A DNA stretch of 64,000 nucleotides from Flagellimonas zhangzhouensis (GTDB lineage Bacteria > Bacteroidota > Bacteroidia > Flavobacteriales > Flavobacteriaceae): assembly GCF_900102925.1 (NCBI RefSeq), contig NZ_FNKI01000001.1, positions 868,001 to 932,000 of the forward strand, read 5' to 3'. The notes beneath the pieces are model-generated. The model was given only the letters and a program-made list of their open reading frames with translations. It was not told the DNA's origin and made no database searches. Made by a program: the position numbers and the translations under genes. Below, in pieces: positions 1 to 8,173 of the stretch (position 1 is its first letter; each line of letters opens with the position of its first letter).

Positions 1-454
1 TACTGACCAAGGCAATTTTGGTGTCCAACTTCTTTTCCATGGCTTCGATGTCCAAGGAAATACCTTTTCGGGACATTCTATCTGCCATATTGATGACCAA
101 AATGGTCGGAATCTTAAGGTCTTTTATTTGGGTAAAGAGAAGCAGGTTCCTTTTTAGGTTTTCCACATCACTGATCACCACGGCAACATCTGGATAATCC
201 TTGTCATTTTTGTTGAGCAACAATTCCACTACCAAACTTTCGTCCAAAGAGGTGGTGTTGAGGCTATAGGTTCCAGGTAGATCCAAAATATGGGCCTTTA
301 CACCTCGGGGTAGCTTACAAATGCCCTCTTTTTTCTCTACGGTGATGCCAGGATAATTTCCAACTTTTTGTTTTAGTCCTGTGAGTTGGTTAAAAACGGA
401 GGTTTTCCCTGTGTTGGGGTTGCCAATTAGGGCTACATTGATATTCTTGCTCAT
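1..454 (-). CDS. feoB: Ferrous iron transporter FeoB, N-terminal part (cut by window edge)
   Basis: This is the N-terminal G domain of FeoB, the inner-membrane Fe(II) permease. The first 151 residues are visible on the minus strand; the rest lies left of position 1. The G1 motif GNPNTGKTS is near residue 10, the switch region YPGITVEKK is near residue 38, and the G3 motif DLPGTY is near residue 60. An NMAD G4 motif also follows near residue 130. The ATG at 454-452 overlaps the feoA stop as ATGA, so the two genes are translationally coupled. No transmembrane part is inside the window. Identification is secure from the G motifs and the feoA neighbour. Confidence 0.95.
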   Translation of the reverse strand, partial: MSKNINVALIGNPNTGKTSVFNQLTGLKQKVGNYPGITVEKKEGICKLPRGVKAHILDLPGTYSLNTTSLDESLVVELLLNKNDKDYPDVAVVISDVENLKRNLLLFTQIKDLKIPTILVINMADRMSRKGISLDIEAMEKKLDTKIALVS

Positions 455-693
455 TTGGACTTGGTTTCTTCTACTATATCCAGCTCGATGAGTTCGGCCA
501 AAGACCTTCTTATTGCTAAATGGCTTCCACTAAGATTAATGTAGATAGGGTCGTTTAAAGGAGCTACTTGCACCAATTCAACACTGTTGCCTGGAAGGCA
601 ACCGAGTTCCAATAATTTTATGGGGAGGGTGTTTTCGGTGAAATCCTTTATGATTCCCTTTTGTCCATGACGTAAATCTGCAACGGTAGCCAC
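451..693 (-). CDS. feoA: Ferrous iron transport accessory protein FeoA
   Basis: FeoA is an 80-residue SH3-like protein that partners cytoplasmically with FeoB. The sequence has the usual features: a start that opens the first strand, the LGCLPGNSVELVQVAPLND core (residues 30-48), and a small beta-barrel ending in IRRSLAELIEL. The stop overlaps the feoB start by four bases (ATGA). Length and order (feoA then feoB) are standard for Bacteroidota. I see no fusion or truncation. Confidence 0.94.
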   Translation of the reverse strand: MATVADLRHGQKGIIKDFTENTLPIKLLELGCLPGNSVELVQVAPLNDPIYINLSGSHLAIRRSLAELIELDIVEETKSK

Positions 694-698
694 TCTTC

Positions 699-731
699 TT
701 ATTTAGAATAAATTTAATTAAGGCAAATGTA
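699..731 (-). promoter_or_regulatory. Putative feoAB promoter with inverted repeat
   Basis: Reading the minus strand, TACATTTG (731-724) matches the Bacteroidota -7 box TAnnTTTG. Just downstream, TTATTTAGAATAA (699-711, plus-strand reading) is a near-perfect inverted repeat about 6 bp before the feoA start. A position overlapping the leader would suit an iron-responsive repressor (Fur- or DtxR-type). That assignment is inference; only the repeat and the box are seen. Confidence 0.4.
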
Positions 732-780
732 AGTAAAAATGGGAAACTAGACGATGATTTTGCATATAAAGCTAGAGCAA

Positions 781-1455
781 TTACTCATTGTAACTGGCTT
801 CAAGTATTTTAATGTCGTCCAAAAGTTTGGCTATTTCTTCCCGATTGGTGCCATCATAAAAACCGCGAATCCTTTTTTCTTTGTCCACGAGAATAAAATT
901 TTCGGTGTGGATCATGTCATAGGGGCCACCATCACCATCATTCTTCACGGCCAAATAGGACTTTCTGGCAAGTTCGTAAATCTGTTTTTTATCACCCGTA
1001 ACCAAGTTCCATTTGCTGTCTACTACCCCTTTTTCAATCGCATATCTTTTTAATTGTTCCACCGTGTCAATTACTGGGGTAACGGAATGGGAAAGCAACA
1101 TGATATCTGGGTCCTCCAAAACTTCATTTTGAATTTCGGCCATGTTCTTCGTCATTATCGGGCAAATAGTAGGGCATGTGGTGAAGAAAAAATCCGCCAC
1201 ATAAATTTTGTCCTTGTAATTGGCCTGGGTAACAGTATCACCATTCTGGTTCACTAGGGCAAAGTCTGAAATCTTATGGTATTTTTTGGTGTAGTGTAGG
1301 GTGCTATCCACCAAAGTCGGGTCAACCATGTTGGGCTGATACACAGGAAGCATTTTTTTGGGCTGTAATGCATCATAAAATAGGTACATGATCACCACTG
1401 ATAGGATGAGCATCACTATTCCGAACATTTTGTATTTGGCAAAAAACGAACGCAT
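781..1455 (-). CDS. SCO1/SenC-type copper chaperone / thioredoxin-fold protein
   Basis: SCO proteins deliver copper to the CuA centre of cytochrome c oxidase and are membrane-anchored with a periplasmic thioredoxin fold. One N-terminal membrane helix (FGIVMLILSVVIMYLF) is followed by the copper motif TTCPTICP. The distal copper-ligand histidine is in DMIHTENFILVD. Two in-frame ATGs exist, at 1491 and 1455. I chose 1455 because it places the membrane anchor directly after a short basic segment, as in relatives; the longer form is possible. It stands alone between feoA and rseP with opposite orientation to rseP. Confidence 0.88.
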   Translation of the reverse strand: MRSFFAKYKMFGIVMLILSVVIMYLFYDALQPKKMLPVYQPNMVDPTLVDSTLHYTKKYHKISDFALVNQNGDTVTQANYKDKIYVADFFFTTCPTICPIMTKNMAEIQNEVLEDPDIMLLSHSVTPVIDTVEQLKRYAIEKGVVDSKWNLVTGDKKQIYELARKSYLAVKNDGDGGPYDMIHTENFILVDKEKRIRGFYDGTNREEIAKLLDDIKILEASYNE

Positions 1456-1575
1456 GAATGCAAAATTACGGCCCATACGGCTAATCTTCAAGATCTAAGA
1501 CAGGTTTTGTTATTAAATCTTTCTTAAATGCGAAGGCTATCAAATTCAAGGTTTTTTTATCACTCCCTAAAAGTT

Positions 1576-1583
1576 TACTTTTG
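1576..1583 (+). promoter_or_regulatory. -7 promoter box for rseP
   Basis: TACTTTTG (1576-1583) is a full match to the Bacteroidota TAnnTTTG box. It implies transcription starting near 1590, so the in-frame GTG at 1583 cannot be the rseP start and the ATG at 1607 is favoured. Confidence 0.55.
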
Positions 1584-1606
1584 TGCGTTTTAACAAAAGA
1601 CTACGG

Positions 1607-2962
1607 ATGACTCCAATAGCAATAAAGGCCATACAATTCTTTCTAAGTTTATCCCTACTTATCGTGCTTCACGAGCTGGGACACTTTATTCCAGCCAAGA
1701 TTTTTAAGACGAGGGTGGAGAAGTTTTATTTATTCTTTGATGTTAAATTTTCTTTGTTCAAAAAGAAAATAGGGGAGACCGTTTACGGAATTGGTTGGTT
1801 GCCTTTAGGGGGGTATGTGAAGATTTCGGGAATGATTGATGAAAGCATGGACACCGAACAAATGAAGGAGGAGCCTAAACCTTGGGAGTTTCGTAGTAAG
1901 CCAGCTTGGCAGCGTTTGATCATAATGCTGGGTGGTGTTACCGTGAATTTTGTGTTGGCTGTTATCATTTATATTGGAATGGCTTACTCGTATGGTGATC
2001 AGTATATTCCCATGAGCAGTTTAAAGGATGGAGTTTGGGTTATTGAAAAGTCTATAGGTGACGAAGTTGGAATTCAAACAGGGGATAAGATCATTTCTGT
2101 AGATGGGAACGAAGTGAAGACTTTCAGTAGTGCCATTATGGAATTGATCAATGGAAACAGCTTTACCATTGAAAGAGATGGTCAGCGCATAGAGAAGGAA
2201 ATTCCTGTGGATTTTATTTCCACGCTTTTGGAAGATGAGGATAAAATGAGATTCCTGAGCTTCAGGGCTCCATTTATCGTAAACCAAGTCCCAGATACTT
2301 CACACAATAAAAATGCTGGATTTGAACCAAAGGATGAGTTTTTGGCCATCAATGGTTCAACGGCCGTTTATCGTGATCAAGTAATGTCTTTGCTTGATAG
2401 CAACAAGGGTAAGGATATTGATGTGTTGGTGAAACGCGAAAACGGAACCGAAGCTCATGTGACAGCTCAAGTGAACAGCAATGGTAAATTGGGATTGCAA
2501 ACTGCACCTCTTACTATGGAAGAAATGCAGGAAAGGGGCATTTTCAGCATTGAGACCCAAAAGTATTCCTTTATGGAGGCCATTCCAGCAGGAATCAATA
2601 AAGGAGTTTCTACTTTATCGAGCTATGTAAAACAATTGAAGAAGATATTCAATCCAGAAACAGGAGCCTATAAAGGTGTTGGTGGTTTTGCTGCCATCGG
2701 TGGATTGTTCCCAGATACATGGAACTGGGCAGCCTTTTGGTCTACCACAGCATTTATCTCGATTATCTTAGCCTTTATGAACATTTTACCTATCCCTGCA
2801 TTGGATGGTGGACATGTGGCCTTTTTGTTGTACGAAATGGTTACAGGACGCAAACCAAGCGATAAATTTTTGGAGTACGCGCAAATGATCGGCTTCTTTT
2901 TATTGATTGCTTTGTTGCTGTTTGCCAACGGTAATGATTTATATAAATGGCTTTTTAAATAG
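1607..2962 (+). CDS. rseP: RIP metalloprotease RseP (site-2 protease)
   Basis: RseP is an inner-membrane zinc protease that cleaves anti-sigma factors and remnant signal peptides within the membrane. With the ATG at 1607 the protein is 451 residues. The zinc motif HELGH lies at about residues 22-26 in the first membrane helix. PDZ-like segments occupy the middle (for example GIQTGDKIISVDGNEV). The second active-site motif, NILPIPALDGGHV, supplies the third ligand near the C-terminus and is followed by a final membrane helix. An upstream GTG (1583) lies inside the promoter box and is rejected. The gene is monocistronic, followed by tRNA-Asn. Confidence 0.95.
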   Translation: MTPIAIKAIQFFLSLSLLIVLHELGHFIPAKIFKTRVEKFYLFFDVKFSLFKKKIGETVYGIGWLPLGGYVKISGMIDESMDTEQMKEEPKPWEFRSKPAWQRLIIMLGGVTVNFVLAVIIYIGMAYSYGDQYIPMSSLKDGVWVIEKSIGDEVGIQTGDKIISVDGNEVKTFSSAIMELINGNSFTIERDGQRIEKEIPVDFISTLLEDEDKMRFLSFRAPFIVNQVPDTSHNKNAGFEPKDEFLAINGSTAVYRDQVMSLLDSNKGKDIDVLVKRENGTEAHVTAQVNSNGKLGLQTAPLTMEEMQERGIFSIETQKYSFMEAIPAGINKGVSTLSSYVKQLKKIFNPETGAYKGVGGFAAIGGLFPDTWNWAAFWSTTAFISIILAFMNILPIPALDGGHVAFLLYEMVTGRKPSDKFLEYAQMIGFFLLIALLLFANGNDLYKWLFK

Positions 2963-2978
2963 AAAAGCAATTTTTTTC

Positions 2979-3010
2979 TTTGTAGTGTAATAAAGAATCA
3001 ATTATATTTG
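2979..3010 (+). promoter_or_regulatory. Promoter of tRNA-Asn
   Basis: TTTG at 2979-2982 and TATATTTG at 3003-3010 are separated by 20 bp. This fits the Bacteroidota -33/-7 pattern (TTG and TAnnTTTG), about 20 bp before the mature tRNA start. Confidence 0.55.
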
Positions 3011-3031
3011 CACCCGCTTAAGGTAAAAAAT

Positions 3032-3105
3032 TCCTCCTTAGCTCAGTTGGTTAGAGCATCTGACTGTTAATCAGAGGGTCCTTGGTTCGAGCCCAAGAGG
3101 GGGAG
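3032..3105 (+). tRNA. tRNA-Asn(GTT)
   Basis: A full cloverleaf can be drawn. Acceptor TCCTCCT (3032-3038) pairs with AGGGGGA (3098-3104) with one G-U pair, and the discriminator is G3105. The anticodon stem TCTGA/TCAGA encloses loop CTGTTAA, giving anticodon GTT. The T arm is CTTGG/CCAAG with TTCGAGC. CCA is not encoded. The 3' 27 bases of the gene are part of the attachment repeat of the downstream element, which regenerates an intact tRNA end. Confidence 0.97.
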
Positions 3106-3107
3106 CT
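3079..3107 (+). repeat. attL: 29-bp direct repeat inside tRNA-Asn
   Basis: These 29 bases cover the T arm, the acceptor 3' strand and two bases beyond the tRNA. They recur perfectly at 17416-17444. The flanking bases differ on both sides (G versus T before, T versus A after), so 29 bp is the exact identity. With the integrase gene 200 bp inside, this is the left attachment site of an integrated element. Confidence 0.93.
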
Positions 3108-3114
3108 TAATTAG

Positions 3115-3149
3115 AAATCCAATACTAGAAATAGTGTTGGATTTTGTTG
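3115..3149 (+). terminator. Rho-independent terminator brought in with the element, behind tRNA-Asn
   Basis: A 13-bp stem (3115-3127 with 3132-3144, one G-U pair) closes on a GAAA tetraloop and runs into a T-rich tail. It lies 10 bp past the tRNA and replaces the native terminator, which is now 14 kb away at 17453. Confidence 0.8.
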
Positions 3150-3229
3150 TTTTATGGGTTCTTTCAATGATTTTTCTATAATTGAAAAATTAAGTGAACT
3201 CTTCTTTCCTCTTAAAAAGGGTATACAAA

Positions 3230-3265
3230 AAGGTTGCTTCAAAAAATATAAAAGGTAGCAACCTT
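3230..3265 (+). repeat. Inverted repeat between attL and the integrase
   Basis: AAGGTTGCT (3230-3238) and AGCAACCTT (3257-3265) are perfect 9-bp arms around an 18-bp AT-rich centre. The spacing inside an attP-derived arm suits integrase or excisionase arm sites, or an mRNA hairpin in the integrase leader. A second pair, CCAATTG (3284) and CAATTGG (3303), ends one base before the integrase ATG and could occlude the start. Confidence 0.45.
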
Positions 3266-3310
3266 ACCATTCCGAATTGTGTGCCAATTGTTTAATCAAA
3301 ATCAATTGGT

Positions 3311-4504
3311 ATGAATCAAAACAAATTATCAATTCGCTTTATTATAAATAAAGCAAGGAAGAACAAACAAGGAGAATGTCCCTTGTATTGTAGAATGACC
3401 TATGAACAAAACCGTAAACAATTTGCAACAGGTCATTTTATTAGGGACAAGGATTGGGATGCTAAGAAGCAACTTTCCAAAAATAACCTAATTAATTCCC
3501 AAATAAAGCTTACCGTTTCAAATATTCAAACAGCTTATTTGAAGTTAAGGTTGGAAAATGACTCCTTTAGTGTTAGTGATATATATGGTTACTATAATGG
3601 AGAAAATAATGGTAAATCGGTACCTGGCACATTGGAGTATTTTGCAGAATATTTGGACCAACTAAAGGGGTTGTGCGGGAGGGATATTTCTGAAAGCACT
3701 TATAGTAAATTCCAGTATGTATATAATCAGGTAGAGGAATTTATTCATTGGAAATTTTCTAAGAATGACATCACCTTAGATAACCTTAATCCCAAGTTTT
3801 TAGCCGATTTGGACCATTATTTAAAAGTTGAAAGGAATCAGGTTCAGGTAACAGTAAATAAAGCAATACAGCGTTTTAGAAAGCCAGTGAGGCTTGCTGT
3901 GCAAGAGGGTATTTTGAAAACGGACCCGTTCTATTCCTTTAAACCTAAAAGGGTGATAAATAATGTAGTGTTTCTTACTAATGAGGAGTTGATCAAATTG
4001 GAAGAATTTAAATTCGTTCAATCAAGGTTGGAATATGTGAAGGACTTGTTTGTATTCTCATGTTATACTGGGTTGCCTTATCAAGAAGTAATGTCGTTGG
4101 AAGAGAAGAACATTCAGACTTCATTTGATAATAATCTCTGGATTTCAATTCATAGAAAAAAGACCAATAGAAGTCTCTCAATTCCTCTGTTGCCTAAAGC
4201 AATTCAAATTATTGACCGATATAAATCCAATTCTACAAATGTGTTTTCAAAGATCAGTAATCAGAAAGTAAACTCCTATCTTAAAGAGATTGCTGAGATT
4301 GTCGGAATTGAAAAGCGAATCACCCATCATACAGCCCGCAAAACGTTTGCATCTACTGTTTTGCTATATAATAATGTGCCAATGGAAATAGTAAGTGAGT
4401 TATTAGGGCATTCAAGCATTAAAATCACCCAAGAATATTATGGCAAGATTGTTCAGAGGAGGGTAAGCGAGGAGATGAATAGAATATCTAAAATAATTAT
4501 CTAA
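3311..4504 (+). CDS. int: Tyrosine recombinase (integrase) of the tRNA-Asn element
   Basis: This 397-residue site-specific recombinase presumably integrates and excises the island at tRNA-Asn. The N-terminal part has an arm-binding domain (RFIINKARKNKQGECPLYCRM) and a SAM-like core-binding domain at about 100-205. The catalytic domain shows H340 and R343 in HTAR, H367 in GHSS and nucleophile Y376 in TQEYYGKI, plus a beta-hairpin lysine in HRKKTNRS. The first arginine box reads YTGLPYQEV and lacks the usual Arg. This is also known for CTnDOT-type integrases, so it is not proof of inactivity. It reads away from the tRNA, about 200 bp from attL. Confidence 0.93.
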   Translation: MNQNKLSIRFIINKARKNKQGECPLYCRMTYEQNRKQFATGHFIRDKDWDAKKQLSKNNLINSQIKLTVSNIQTAYLKLRLENDSFSVSDIYGYYNGENNGKSVPGTLEYFAEYLDQLKGLCGRDISESTYSKFQYVYNQVEEFIHWKFSKNDITLDNLNPKFLADLDHYLKVERNQVQVTVNKAIQRFRKPVRLAVQEGILKTDPFYSFKPKRVINNVVFLTNEELIKLEEFKFVQSRLEYVKDLFVFSCYTGLPYQEVMSLEEKNIQTSFDNNLWISIHRKKTNRSLSIPLLPKAIQIIDRYKSNSTNVFSKISNQKVNSYLKEIAEIVGIEKRITHHTARKTFASTVLLYNNVPMEIVSELLGHSSIKITQEYYGKIVQRRVSEEMNRISKIII

Positions 4505-4640
4505 GTTGCTGATTTCCTTAAATCGCATAATATCATTTTTCTAAACTTGGAATCGGGTTTGTATCTATAGTTTTCTGATATTTATTGATATTTTAAATAC
4601 TGTTTCAAAGATGACATCTACATTGTTTAAAGTTTACATC

Positions 4641-5156
4641 ATGAAAATAAGCTTTGCTTTAATATTATTTTCATCAATGTCAGAATTCGTTTTAGGACAA
4701 GAAATAGTCAAAAATGAAGTTGACGAATTTACGGGAAGTAGAGTGATAGAATCTTCTTGGGAAAGCTTAACAAAAAATTCTAGTCTTTACTCTTATGTCC
4801 GATTTAGGAAAATTGACGATGAAGTTTTTTTAAACTTTAAGTTTATGATCGGGAATAAAGTTTTTTCGGTGGATAAAGGAGAAGTATTGTATTTAAAATT
4901 TGTAGACGACGAAATTGTTAAACTTTTTAATGCTGAATATCAACTATCCAATTTTGGAGATGGAGCTATTGGGATTGTAGGGAGTCAAATGCTTGGTGTT
5001 GAACTGATCTGTTTAATTGATAATACAATTCTTTTAAAATTAAAAGAAAAGAACTTAGATAAGATACGTGTTTATACCTCAAAGGGGTATGCTGAAACTA
5101 ATATAAAATCAAAACAAGCATTAAAACTTAACGAACTTGCAAGACTGCTAAATTAA
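4641..5156 (+). CDS. Exported protein of unknown function
   Basis: I do not recognise the family. The ATG at 4641 begins a clear signal peptide (MKISFALILFSSMSEFVLGQ); an in-frame ATG at 4611 would add ten residues and spoil it. The mature part is about 150 residues, rich in lysine, aspartate and beta-strand patterns, with no cysteines in a pairable arrangement apart from one. It lies just after the integrase and is followed by a 380-bp gap. The name is only a description: secreted, periplasmic or outer-membrane-associated. Confidence 0.65.
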   Translation: MKISFALILFSSMSEFVLGQEIVKNEVDEFTGSRVIESSWESLTKNSSLYSYVRFRKIDDEVFLNFKFMIGNKVFSVDKGEVLYLKFVDDEIVKLFNAEYQLSNFGDGAIGIVGSQMLGVELICLIDNTILLKLKEKNLDKIRVYTSKGYAETNIKSKQALKLNELARLLN

Positions 5157-5534
5157 TAAAGGCATTTTGAAAATGCATCTAGTCGTTTAATCCTAATTTA
5201 AAATATGCTCTTAGTTTTGATAAGTAGGAATATTCAACAACTTTTTGGAGATAAGCATGAAACAATGGACACAGCATCAAAAATGAAGATACATTGGGGT
5301 AAATGAAAATATTCGAATGATTAAACAATAACTGCTAATTATTTATTAAAACAATAAAAACCCATGAAGTCAACAATTATTGATATGCTCTATTGATTAT
5401 TCTTATTCCCAGAAGAAATGGGACTCAAACGAGAGAACTTATGCGATGAGTGTGGCATTATCAGAAATGATGAATTTTGATAGCTGAGTGGTCTCAAATT
5501 TTGTTCTGCCATAATTGTTAGTAAAGATTAAACT
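5157..5534. other. Intergenic stretch, no gene seen
   Basis: These 378 bp are AT-rich with stop codons in all frames. I find no open frame over about 25 codons, no tRNA, no long inverted repeat and no convincing TAnnTTTG box. It may be decayed element DNA. Confidence 0.5.
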
Positions 5535-6713
5535 ATGTTACTAAATATGATTACAACGATAGGAGGAAAAGCCCGTTTAAGCACTGCAGTTATCTTGATT
5601 TTCACATTTTCAACCATGTGCTATTCCCAATTCAAGACGTTCAGTATTGAAAAGCCATTATTTCGTGGTGATTTTGAGGCATTAAAATTGGTACAGATTG
5701 ATTTTAGTGAAAATTCCACTCTCCTACATTTTACTTTTACAAGTCCCTCTCCCTTAGAAAACTGCATTTACATCAGTAGGGATATTAAGTTAATAGAAAT
5801 TGCGTCCAAGAAAACTTATCAACTTATCAATAGTTACAACATTCCCCTAGATAATAGTAATGAATTTGGGTGTTTAATGAAATTTGGAGAAAAGTTGAAT
5901 TTTACTTTGGAATTTGAAAAGGTCAGGGAAGGATTTAATTACTTTGATGTGGTCGAAATGGAAGGGAATAAAAATGCATTTAATATTTATGGAGTACTTA
6001 TTGACATTAACAAGACCACGGACACATACTTAAATTTGGATGATTTCCTGAATCAAACACCCCTAGTAAAGAAAAAGTACTTCTATAATGAGGGAGATAT
6101 AGTTCAATTCCTTTCCGATTCTAGTGGTTTAATTATAGCCGCTCAAATTGTATTAGACAAGACCTATGGAAAATATTTCCAAGTTGATTTTTCCATAAAG
6201 AATCTTACAGGTCAAAGTATAGAAATAAATCCAGAAGATATTTATGTAGACTATATAGATGAATATGGAGAATTAGCCAAACAAACAAAGCCACTTAGCC
6301 ATGAAGAGTACATGAAAAAAGTGAAACGACGTCAAAACTGGAATTCTTTAGCTCTAGGGTTTAGTGCAGGGCTTTCGGCATCCTCGGCGGGGTATTCAAG
6401 CTCAACTTCCTATGAAACAACCTATGATTATACAACTTACCCATATTCGACCACTTATAGTACTACCTATACTGCTAATTACAATGGAGCCGCTGCATAT
6501 GAGGCTCAACAAAATGCCACAAACGTGCTTAATCAATTCCAAGGTGAACAATATGAAATTAAAAACACTTTAAACGAGGGATATTTAAAAAGACATACAC
6601 TTTTTAACGAAACAGAATATTTAGGCTTCATCAATATACCTTTCTCCAGAAAAATAAAGGGATTAAATGTAGTTGTGCCTTTAAACGGTAAGAAATACAC
6701 ATTTGCTTTTTAA
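5535..6713 (+). CDS. Exported conserved protein with Tyr/Thr/Ser-rich segment, function unknown
   Basis: This 392-residue protein has a signal peptide (TAVILIFTFSTMCYSQ, cut after about residue 32). The first ~180 residues read as beta-rich, and a second beta-rich part (about 195-245) contains EINPEDIYVDYIDEYGE. It is followed by a charged helix (KKVKRRQNWNSLALGF). Then comes a low-complexity stretch at about 280-325 dominated by Tyr, Thr, Ser and Ala, and a C-terminal strand pair. I recall similar architectures (KRRQNW..., then a Tyr/Ser-rich stretch, then LKRHTLF) in uncharacterised Bacteroidota proteins. No catalytic motif is visible. Start choice is uncertain: an ATG at residue 5 is an alternative. 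Confidence 0.7.
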   Translation: MLLNMITTIGGKARLSTAVILIFTFSTMCYSQFKTFSIEKPLFRGDFEALKLVQIDFSENSTLLHFTFTSPSPLENCIYISRDIKLIEIASKKTYQLINSYNIPLDNSNEFGCLMKFGEKLNFTLEFEKVREGFNYFDVVEMEGNKNAFNIYGVLIDINKTTDTYLNLDDFLNQTPLVKKKYFYNEGDIVQFLSDSSGLIIAAQIVLDKTYGKYFQVDFSIKNLTGQSIEINPEDIYVDYIDEYGELAKQTKPLSHEEYMKKVKRRQNWNSLALGFSAGLSASSAGYSSSTSYETTYDYTTYPYSTTYSTTYTANYNGAAAYEAQQNATNVLNQFQGEQYEIKNTLNEGYLKRHTLFNETEYLGFINIPFSRKIKGLNVVVPLNGKKYTFAF

Positions 6714-6860
6714 GAGAAAAGGACTATTACAAAGGGCTTGTATCTTCAAAAAATGGTTTTTCAAACAAAAAAAAGGAATAAGAGCCTAACGAATCGGTTT
6801 ATTATATCCAGCTATAGAGAACGATTTGTGATTGAGTGCGATAAGAAATTAAACCATTAA

Positions 6861-7082
6861 TCAGTCGAAAAGCTCGTTAGCCTTTACCTGAAGACAATCG
6901 ACAATAGATTTTACCAAAGAAACAGAAGTGTTGATTACTCCTCGTTCAATTCTGCTTATCTGGGAAATCTCAATATCAAGCTCATTGGCAAGTTCTTCCT
7001 GAGTATACCCTTTCTGTTTGCGTAATCTTCTCAGGTTTTGACCAAATTTAACTAAGAACTCCTTTTCACTTGATTTGTCCAC
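6861..7082 (-). CDS. XRE-family HTH regulator
   Basis: This 73-residue single-domain Cro/C1-type DNA-binding protein has helix-turn-helix residues in GYTQEELANELDIEISQISRIERG (about 25-48, typical HTH_3 spacing). It is transcribed divergently from the exported-protein gene at 7157. The 75-bp gap between them contains a perfect palindrome (7116-7133), a likely operator. No partner toxin lies next to it. It is probably a repressor of itself and the 7157 gene, or a regulator of the element. Confidence 0.85.
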   Translation of the reverse strand: MDKSSEKEFLVKFGQNLRRLRKQKGYTQEELANELDIEISQISRIERGVINTSVSLVKSIVDCLQVKANELFD

Positions 7083-7115
7083 AGTTTAAAAATCGTGGAC
7101 TCAACAATTTTATAT

Positions 7116-7133
7116 ATAGGCACATATGCCTAT
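7116..7133. promoter_or_regulatory. Perfect palindrome, likely XRE operator
   Basis: ATAGGCA-CATA-TGCCTAT has perfect 7-bp arms around 4 bp. It sits between the divergent XRE gene (start 7082) and the gene starting at 7157. Length and placement fit a Cro/C1-type dimer site controlling both directions. Confidence 0.6.
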
Positions 7134-7156
7134 TTTTAATTTGAAATTTATTTACA

Positions 7157-8143
7157 ATGAAAAAAAGCAGCGTAATAACATTGGTAATTATTTTAATAGT
7201 TAATTACTCATGTTCAATGGGTCAAGACCCGTTAGATATCCCGTCATTTGGGCAAGTTGACAAAAATAGTTTTATTAAAGAATTAATTGATTTGGGTCTA
7301 GTATTTGAAGGCAAGAAAGACTGGTTGTCGAATGAACCAACTTATGATTATCCATTTGTAGTTAAAGCGGACACATTCAATTTTTCAATCGACTTCAATC
7401 AGGATATTTATGGTTTTGGGAAGCAAACCAGTTTTGAACTTAGTTTTTATGAGAATAATTCCAAAGAGTTAAAAAACATGGTCTATGAAGCATATTCTAG
7501 TTGGTATGGGACTCCAGATACAATAGAGCAATATAATGCCGAATTGAATCGTAAAACAAGTTCTTTTTTATGGAAAAATCAAAGATTAAATATTCAATAC
7601 AAAACCGAATCTGTGGGTGAAAATAATTTGGTTCATCAAATATTTTATAAATCATCAAATTTTGAACCCTATAATAAATTCTTAAAAGACTCCATAGAGT
7701 CAAATATTAATATTGAAGAATTGGTAATCGTTAATAATCCTAGACCGAGATGGCGAAAGAGGGGTGATGGAATCTACGAATTTATGTATGATATCAACCC
7801 TGCAAGAGGTCAGCCATGTGATTATCGAATCATATCCGCCATAAGGTTTAAACTTGTTATAGAGGATGAATTCAAAGAACCTTTATACCTTTCAGATAAT
7901 CAGACAATCACCTTGGATTTTCCCTTAAAACCTGGAAAGGATTGCAGTATGGCTGGAAAGGATGATGTTTTTTTTGAATATGATATACGGAATGGAAAGA
8001 CATTCAATGTGCTCTACAATAAAAACAGCCTGGAAAGTTTCCTTTTGGAAAAGGCAAGAAAGTATTCACTAAACAATGATATTGTACCTTCAGTATGGAT
8101 TCAATCTGTAGCTTTTACAGATGGAAGCGTACTCAATAGATAG
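7157..8143 (+). CDS. Exported (possibly lipo-)protein of unknown function
   Basis: This 328-residue protein begins with a hydrophobic signal sequence ending in VNYSC, a weak lipobox, so it may be a lipoprotein. The remainder is mixed alpha/beta with many aromatic residues and no motif I recognise. It is divergent from the XRE regulator across the palindrome at 7116 and is followed immediately by the next exported protein (8174), so the two are probably co-transcribed and perhaps co-functional. Confidence 0.65.
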   Translation: MKKSSVITLVIILIVNYSCSMGQDPLDIPSFGQVDKNSFIKELIDLGLVFEGKKDWLSNEPTYDYPFVVKADTFNFSIDFNQDIYGFGKQTSFELSFYENNSKELKNMVYEAYSSWYGTPDTIEQYNAELNRKTSSFLWKNQRLNIQYKTESVGENNLVHQIFYKSSNFEPYNKFLKDSIESNINIEELVIVNNPRPRWRKRGDGIYEFMYDINPARGQPCDYRIISAIRFKLVIEDEFKEPLYLSDNQTITLDFPLKPGKDCSMAGKDDVFFEYDIRNGKTFNVLYNKNSLESFLLEKARKYSLNNDIVPSVWIQSVAFTDGSVLNR

Positions 8144-8173
8144 ATGCTTCAAAATAAAAAACTTGTAAACCAG

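Noticed and set aside
1583..1606. GTG start for RseP
   Set aside because: The -7 box TACTTTTG ends on this GTG, and relatives begin at the position of the ATG at 1607.
6861..7082. Toxin-antitoxin antitoxin (XRE)
   Set aside because: No small toxin-like gene adjoins it; the divergent neighbour is a 328-residue exported protein.
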